From Tissierellia bacterium (GTDB taxonomy: Bacteria > Bacillota_A > Clostridia > Tissierellales > Peptoniphilaceae): a stretch of DNA of 10,395 nucleotides. Location of the stretch: contig JAAYEN010000188.1 of assembly GCA_012728775.1 (NCBI GenBank), positions 1 through 10,395 on the forward strand. Direction: 5' to 3'. Below are positions 6,332 to 10,395 of the stretch, piece by piece. Numbering within the stretch: the stretch's first letter is position 1; each line of letters starts with the position of its first letter. The translations under genes and the position numbers were made by a program. The notes under the pieces were generated by a model. It saw only the letters and a list, made by a program, of their open reading frames with translations, was not told where the DNA came from and did not search any database.

Positions 6332-6358
6332 TTGATTATATGTTATTATGATTATAAG
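6332..6358 (+). promoter_or_regulatory. Weak candidate promoter for the M17 aminopeptidase-galU pair
   Basis: TTGATT (6332-6337) could serve as -35 and TATAAG (6353-6358) as -10. The spacer is only 15 nt, shorter than ideal. The resulting leader would be about 17 nt, just enough for the GGAGG at 6368. A promoter must lie in this divergent 109-nt gap, but the exact boxes are uncertain. Confidence 0.25.
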
Positions 6359-6367
6359 AAAAATTAT

Positions 6368-6372
6368 GGAGG
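6368..6372 (+). promoter_or_regulatory. Shine-Dalgarno site of the M17 aminopeptidase
   Basis: GGAGG lies 9 nt before the ATG at 6382 and 6 nt before an adjacent in-frame TTG at 6379. Both spacings are tolerable; ATG is preferred as the far stronger start codon. The alternative adds a single residue. Confidence 0.7.
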
Positions 6373-6381
6373 TAGTTATTG

Positions 6382-7782
6382 ATGAAGTTTCATTTTAATG
6401 AAAAAAATGGATTAATGGTTGATTTTTTCTTTGAAGATAAAAACCAATCGGATTTTATCTTTTTTAAAGGGAAATTAGGAGAAGTTTACCCTGTAGAAAA
6501 CGAAAAAAAAATTGTACTAGGTCTTGGAAAAAAAGAAGAATTTAACTTAGAAAAGTTTACTAACGCAATTTATAAACTAGGAAAATATCTTATGGATAAA
6601 GACGTAAAAGAAATTACATTTTCATCGAAAGCATTAGAGGAATTAGAAAATTCTGAATTTATTCTTGCCGCAGTTGAAGGAATAATTCTATCCACATATT
6701 CTTTTGATTTTTATAAAAATGAAAAAGAAGAAAGACATTTAGAAGATATATATTTTAACATTAGCAATGATAATATTGATGATATTAATGAAAGAATAAA
6801 TGAATTGGAAAAAATTCTAAATTCTCAATTTTTTTCTAGAGATTTAATAAATATGAGATCAAATACAATATATCCGGAAACATTGGCAGAAAAAGCAGTA
6901 GAAGAACTTTCGAATTTAGGTGTAAATGTCAAAGTTTATGATAAAAGCCAGATAGAAGAACTTGGATTAAAGGCATTTTTAGAAGTTTCGAAGGGTTCAG
7001 ATAATGATCCTAGATTTATTGTTATGGAATATTTAAAAGGTGGAGATGAAAAACCTCTTGCATTTGTAGGAAAAGGATTAACATATGACTCAGGAGGATA
7101 TTCTATCAAGCCAACGGATGGAATGTCTACAATGAATTCTGATATGTCAGGATCGGCAATTGTAATGGGAGCTTTAAGTGCAATTGCAAAAAATAATTTA
7201 AGCGTGAATGTAGTTGGCGTTGTTGCCGCTTGCGAAAACTTAATTTCTGGTAAATCATATAAACCAGGTGATATAATTAATTCTTTAAGTGGAAAGAAAA
7301 TTGAAATCGATAATACCGATGCCGAAGGTAGAGTTACACTTGCTGATGCAGTCTATTATGCTGCAGATAAATATAATCCTGAAATATTGGTAGATATAGC
7401 TACTCTTACTGGTGCTTGTGTGATAGCTTTGGGAGAAAGATATACTGGAGTTATATCGAATAGTGAAAAAGCTTTCGATGCAATTCAAGATGCAGCTAAT
7501 AAATCAAATGAAAAAATTTGGAAACTTCCTAATGATCCTTCCTTTAAAGAATTATTTAAATCTGAAGTTGGTGATTATTTAAATACAGGAGGAAGACAAG
7601 CTGGTACAATAACAGGAGGACAATTTATCGGAGAATTTGTAAAAGATATAGACTGGGTTCATATGGATATAGCTGGTACTGCATACTTTTCGAAAGAATA
7701 CGGAGCATACCCAAAAGGAGCAACTGGAGTACATGTTAAAACTCTTTACAATTTAGCAAAAAATTATTCTTTGAAAAAATAG
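6382..7782 (+). CDS. Leucyl aminopeptidase, peptidase family M17
   Basis: Cytoplasmic two-metal aminopeptidase that removes N-terminal residues from peptides; normally a hexamer. Length is 466 aa, slightly short for M17 because of a compact, divergent N-terminal domain (about 1-150). The catalytic C-terminal domain is complete. Metal ligands K231 and D236 lie in GKGLTYDSGG, D254 in MNSDMSG, and D313 and E315 in NTDAEGR. Catalytic K243 is in SIKP and R317 ends the NTDAEGR signature. Spacing between these residues matches the well-studied bovine lens enzyme (K250, D255, K262, D273, D332, E334, R336). The likely role is turnover of peptides for amino acids in a peptide-using organism (inference). 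galU starts 2 nt after the stop, so the two genes are probably co-transcribed. The product could be called PepA-like; I leave the symbol blank because the N-terminal domain is divergent. Confidence 0.93.
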   Translation: MKFHFNEKNGLMVDFFFEDKNQSDFIFFKGKLGEVYPVENEKKIVLGLGKKEEFNLEKFTNAIYKLGKYLMDKDVKEITFSSKALEELENSEFILAAVEGIILSTYSFDFYKNEKEERHLEDIYFNISNDNIDDINERINELEKILNSQFFSRDLINMRSNTIYPETLAEKAVEELSNLGVNVKVYDKSQIEELGLKAFLEVSKGSDNDPRFIVMEYLKGGDEKPLAFVGKGLTYDSGGYSIKPTDGMSTMNSDMSGSAIVMGALSAIAKNNLSVNVVGVVAACENLISGKSYKPGDIINSLSGKKIEIDNTDAEGRVTLADAVYYAADKYNPEILVDIATLTGACVIALGERYTGVISNSEKAFDAIQDAANKSNEKIWKLPNDPSFKELFKSEVGDYLNTGGRQAGTITGGQFIGEFVKDIDWVHMDIAGTAYFSKEYGAYPKGATGVHVKTLYNLAKNYSLKK

Positions 7783-7784
7783 CT

Positions 7785-8663
7785 ATGAAAAAGATTACAA
7801 AAGCTGTAATTCCAGCAGCTGGTTATGGAACTAGATTTTTACCAGCTACTAAATCTATACCCAAAGAAATGTTACCTATTATAGATAAGCCTACCTTACA
7901 ATTTATAGTCGAAGAGGCTGTTAATGCAGGGATTACTGATATTTTAATAATAATAAGTCGAGACAAGGAATCGATAATTAATCATTTTGATACTAACCTA
8001 GAGTTAGAAGAACATTTAAAATCTAAGAATAAATTAGATGATATTGATTTAATTAGATCTACAGAAAACTTAGCGAATATTTATTATATTAGACAAGATT
8101 CTCCAAAAGGTTTAGGACACGCTATTAGTTTAGCTAAAAATTTTGTCGGTGATGATTATTTTGCAGTATTACTAGGTGACGATATCGTAGTAGGAGAACC
8201 TCCTGCAATATCCCAATTAATTGATGCGCATTATAAATATAGCTCTACAATTTTAGGTATTCAAGAGGTATTTCCAGAATTTGTAAATAAATATGGAATT
8301 ATTGAAGGTGAAAAAATTGAAAATGATATCTTTGATGTTAAATCTATGATTGAAAAGCCTGATATAGGATGCGCTCCTACAAATTATGCAATCTTAGGAA
8401 GATATGTTATATCGCCTAATATATTTCAATTACTTGAAAAACAAAATCCCGGAAAGGATAATGAAATTCAATTAACAGATGCATTGATGAACTTATCTAC
8501 TAGAGAGAAGGTTTTTGGAAAAATTTTTACTGGTAAGCGATATGATGTGGGTTCGAAAATAGGTTTTATAAAAGCAACGATAGATAGAGCTTTGGGAATT
8601 GATGAGTTTAAAGATGAAACAATAGAATATATTACGGAAATTTATAAAAGTCATCAAAAATAA
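7785..8663 (+). CDS. galU: UTP-glucose-1-phosphate uridylyltransferase
   Basis: Makes UDP-glucose from UTP and glucose 1-phosphate, the donor for glycolipids, capsule and teichoic-acid glucosylation. Length is 292 aa, normal for bacterial GalU. The nucleotide-binding motif is VIPAAGYGTRFLPATK (8-23), followed by PKEMLPIIDKP (26-36). The metal/nucleotide region LLGDD lies at 129-133. Sugar-phosphate-binding pieces are MIEKP (188-192, with K191) and the NYAILGRYV stretch (200-208). NEIQLTDAL near residue 230 is also diagnostic of GalU. The ATG is only 2 nt after the aminopeptidase stop and has no recognisable Shine-Dalgarno (TTTGAAAAAATAGCT precedes it), so it probably depends on translational coupling. 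It is followed directly by a strong terminator, ending the plus-strand transcript. A GT4 glycosyltransferase encoded nearby on the other strand might use UDP-glucose (inference). Confidence 0.95.
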   Translation: MKKITKAVIPAAGYGTRFLPATKSIPKEMLPIIDKPTLQFIVEEAVNAGITDILIIISRDKESIINHFDTNLELEEHLKSKNKLDDIDLIRSTENLANIYYIRQDSPKGLGHAISLAKNFVGDDYFAVLLGDDIVVGEPPAISQLIDAHYKYSSTILGIQEVFPEFVNKYGIIEGEKIENDIFDVKSMIEKPDIGCAPTNYAILGRYVISPNIFQLLEKQNPGKDNEIQLTDALMNLSTREKVFGKIFTGKRYDVGSKIGFIKATIDRALGIDEFKDETIEYITEIYKSHQK

Positions 8664-8667
8664 TTGG

Positions 8668-8701
8668 AAAATCTCTCCTAGATTTACTTGGAGAGATTTT
8701 T
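8668..8701. terminator. Bidirectional rho-independent terminator between galU and the M29 aminopeptidase
   Basis: AAAATCTCTCC (8668-8678) is perfectly complementary to GGAGAGATTTT (8690-8700), giving an 11-bp stem with an 11-nt loop. On the plus strand the stem runs into TTTTTATTT, a U-rich tract starting 5 nt after the galU stop. On the minus strand the same stem ends in TTTT, 3 nt after the M29 gene stop. It therefore can end both convergent transcripts. Confidence 0.9.
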
Positions 8702-8703
8702 AT

Positions 8704-9942
8704 TTAAAATACAAAATTACCTTTTTCAAATATTACAAATTCTGAACCATCTTCTTGTACCCCAATGATGGATAAGCTGTCGCTTCCTACCATAAAATCT
8801 TCATGAACCATAGAATCATTGATTCCAGCTTCTAACAATTCTTCATCAGTTAAATTCTCGCCATTTTTTATTGTAGTTGGATATGCTTTACCAAAAGCAA
8901 AATGGCAACTTGCATTTTCATCAAATAGTGTATTGAAGTAAATTCTGTTAGCATTTGATATTGGTGAATCATGAGGAACTAAAGCTACCTCACCTAGATA
9001 TTTTGCACCTTCATCCATTTCTAAAAGCATTTTTAAACTTTCTTCTCCTGTTTCTGATGAATAGTTTATTACTTTTCCGTCTTTAAAATCAAATTCCATA
9101 CCATCTATTAAAACGCCATTATAACTTAATGGTAACGTAGATTTTAACTTACCATTGATATTATTCCTATCTGGTGCTGTGAAAATTTCTTCTGTAGGCA
9201 TATTTGGAATGAATTTTACGCCTTGAGCATTTGTAGAAAATGCTTCGCCCCATATATGGCCTTCAGGTAAACCTACTTCTAAATTTGTACCATTATCCGA
9301 TTTATAAATTAATTTTTTAAATTGTTTTTCATTTAATATTTTTGCTCTTCTGTTAAGAGTAGCTAAATGTTTTTCCCATTCATTCACTGCATCGCCATCA
9401 TCTGTGACTCTAACAAATGAGAAAATATCATTCCAAAGTTTTTTTACAGCTTCTTCACCTGTGTCATTAGGAAATACTTTTTTAGCCCAATCTACAGTAG
9501 GAATAGAGACTACAAGCCATGATACGATATCATTCATAGTGTACTTCATAAGATGCTTAGTAGCTTTTAATCTAGCCTCATTTGCCATTTTTATCCTATT
9601 GGAATCAACATCCTTTAAAAGTTCAGGGTCTTCAGAGTATACATTTATAACAGTAACACCTTGTTCGTAATAGTATTCCAATTCTTCGACTAAAAAATCA
9701 TGTACTGTCTTTAATACTTCTTCATCAGCATTAACTAACCTGGCTTTAGTAACATATTCATCAGTCCATTTAACGATTACCTCACTTGCTTCTTTTTCAT
9801 AAGAATATTTTACAAGTTTTCTAACAAAGTTTTGGGCTTCAATTGGGGCTGATATTCTAACTGGCTTTCCCTTTTGAACGTTAGCACCAAAATTTACAAT
9901 TAGTCGAGCATACTCATCTAGTTTTCTTTCAAAGTTATCCAT
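8704..9942 (-). CDS. Aminopeptidase, peptidase family M29 (AmpS/PepS/aminopeptidase T type)
   Basis: Cytoplasmic metal-dependent aminopeptidase with broad N-terminal specificity, 412 aa, the standard M29 length. Expected metal-site residues are present in family order: E252 in PTEEIFTAP, E318 in YLGEVAL, H347 in FDENASCHFAFG, Y354 in GKAYPTT, and H380/D382 in VHEDFMVGS. Other family hallmarks are YARLIVNFGANVQKG near the N-terminus and LPEGHIWGEAFSTNAQG at about 224-240. The ATG at 9942 is chosen because GGAGG lies 6 nt before it; the adjacent upstream in-frame TTG is only 3 nt from that site. It starts 24 nt after the glycosyltransferase stop, probably in one transcript, and ends 3 nt from a bidirectional terminator. 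It is unrelated in fold to the M17 enzyme encoded nearby, though both trim peptides. Confidence 0.94.
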   Translation of the reverse strand: MDNFERKLDEYARLIVNFGANVQKGKPVRISAPIEAQNFVRKLVKYSYEKEASEVIVKWTDEYVTKARLVNADEEVLKTVHDFLVEELEYYYEQGVTVINVYSEDPELLKDVDSNRIKMANEARLKATKHLMKYTMNDIVSWLVVSIPTVDWAKKVFPNDTGEEAVKKLWNDIFSFVRVTDDGDAVNEWEKHLATLNRRAKILNEKQFKKLIYKSDNGTNLEVGLPEGHIWGEAFSTNAQGVKFIPNMPTEEIFTAPDRNNINGKLKSTLPLSYNGVLIDGMEFDFKDGKVINYSSETGEESLKMLLEMDEGAKYLGEVALVPHDSPISNANRIYFNTLFDENASCHFAFGKAYPTTIKNGENLTDEELLEAGINDSMVHEDFMVGSDSLSIIGVQEDGSEFVIFEKGNFVF

Positions 9943-9948
9943 CAATTA

Positions 9949-9953
9949 CCTCC
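9949..9953 (-). promoter_or_regulatory. Shine-Dalgarno site of the M29 aminopeptidase
   Basis: GGAGG on the minus strand, 6 nt before the ATG at 9942. It excludes the immediately preceding in-frame TTG at 9945 as the main start, since that would leave a 3-nt spacing. Confidence 0.75.
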
Positions 9954-9966
9954 ATTATTTTATATT

Positions 9967-10395
9967 TTAAAATAACCTTCTAATTCTTTTCATATGTTTT
10001 CTAAAGTTAAAAATTCTCCATATTTCATCAGTTTTTAAATCAATGATTTTTGGTTTATTTCTATGCATAGTAGTGGCTAATTTGTATAAATTTAAAACAC
10101 TATGCGCAAATACTTCTTTGCTGAAATGCTTACTTTTTTCCAAAGCTTTTGTAGACATTTCTTCATATAAATTTTCATTGTACAAAATTTTCAATATCTT
10201 TTCTTTGAAATCTATGCCACTTTCAAAAAAATACCCATTTTCACCCTCTATTAAAACATTTTCTAAACACTCATCAAATTTACATACTTGAGGCAGTCCA
10301 TTTGACATAGCTTCTATATATGTTAGGCCTTGTGTTTCGCTTTGGGAAGCTGAAACAAAAATGTCCCCATACTTATAAAACATTGGAACTTCAGA
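9967..10395 (-). CDS. GT4-family glycosyltransferase, C-terminal part (runs off right edge)
   Basis: The frame is open to the right edge, giving the last 142 residues of a GT-B fold, retaining glycosyltransferase of family GT4. The donor-binding half is recognisable. SEVPMFYKYGDIFVSASQSE matches the usual V....L..YY..AD.F...S.SE pattern. The EX7E motif is E20...E28 in SETQGLTYIEAMSNGLP, and a typical ENVLIEGENGYFF follows at about 48-60. An internal ATG at 10383 lies inside this conserved block and is not the true start. SETQGLTYIEAM resembles diacylglycerol glucosyltransferases that make membrane glycolipids, but the acceptor half is outside the window, so the substrate is not assigned. The C-terminus is markedly basic (RKHMKRIRRLF), which could help it sit on the membrane. 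It is followed 24 nt later by the M29 aminopeptidase in the same direction. Confidence 0.88.
   Translation of the reverse strand, partial: SEVPMFYKYGDIFVSASQSETQGLTYIEAMSNGLPQVCKFDECLENVLIEGENGYFFESGIDFKEKILKILYNENLYEEMSTKALEKSKHFSKEVFAHSVLNLYKLATTMHRNKPKIIDLKTDEIWRIFNFRKHMKRIRRLF

Noticed and set aside
6273..6381. Riboswitch or small RNA in the divergent intergenic region
   Set aside because: Only 109 nt, almost entirely A/T, with no structured conserved element recognised; the space is accounted for by two promoters and two ribosome-binding sites.

Overview
The window is AT-rich (by eye around 30% G+C, not computed). It uses strong AGGAGG-type Shine-Dalgarno sites and the standard code with TGA stops, and it carries a Gram-positive lipoprotein signal. 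Gene content and protein style point to a low-GC Firmicute, plausibly an anaerobic Clostridia/Tissierellia-type organism such as a Peptoniphilaceae relative. That placement is inference, since there is no rRNA or other marker here.

Layout. Positions 1-5587 (minus strand) hold a complete phosphate-uptake and phosphate-sensing operon in the order pstS-pstC-pstA-pstB-phoU-phoP-phoR. phoR runs off the left edge, so only its first 253 codons are visible. Genes are tightly packed, with overlaps or 3-25 nt gaps; the exception is the 60-nt pstS-pstC gap, which contains a stem-loop. The pstS upstream region (5588-5696) carries two TTTACA hexamers 11 nt apart, resembling a Firmicute PHO box, and a plausible sigma-A promoter. 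Next upstream on the minus strand is a small HD-domain phosphohydrolase gene (5697-6272). A 109-nt divergent intergenic region separates it from a plus-strand pair: an M17 leucyl aminopeptidase (6382-7782) and galU (7785-8663). A near-perfect bidirectional terminator (8668-8701) lies between galU and a convergent minus-strand M29 aminopeptidase (8704-9942). That gene is preceded by the C-terminal part of a GT4 glycosyltransferase, which is cut by the right edge.

How it fits together. PstS captures phosphate outside the cell, PstC/PstA form the channel and PstB powers it. PhoU couples transporter state to the PhoR-PhoP two-component system, which probably feeds back on the pstS promoter. The rest is housekeeping: peptide turnover (M17 and M29), UDP-glucose synthesis (GalU), a glycosyltransferase of glycolipid/envelope type, and an HD hydrolase of unknown substrate.

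The most unusual item is PstS itself. The conserved blocks of a phosphate-binding protein are all present but in circularly permuted order: the SREDGSGTR half comes first and the GGSTSV half comes last, ending the protein at the motif that normally sits just before SREDGSGTR. I see no CRISPR array, tRNA, rRNA, insertion sequence or prophage gene. No stretch longer than about 110 bases lacks a gene.
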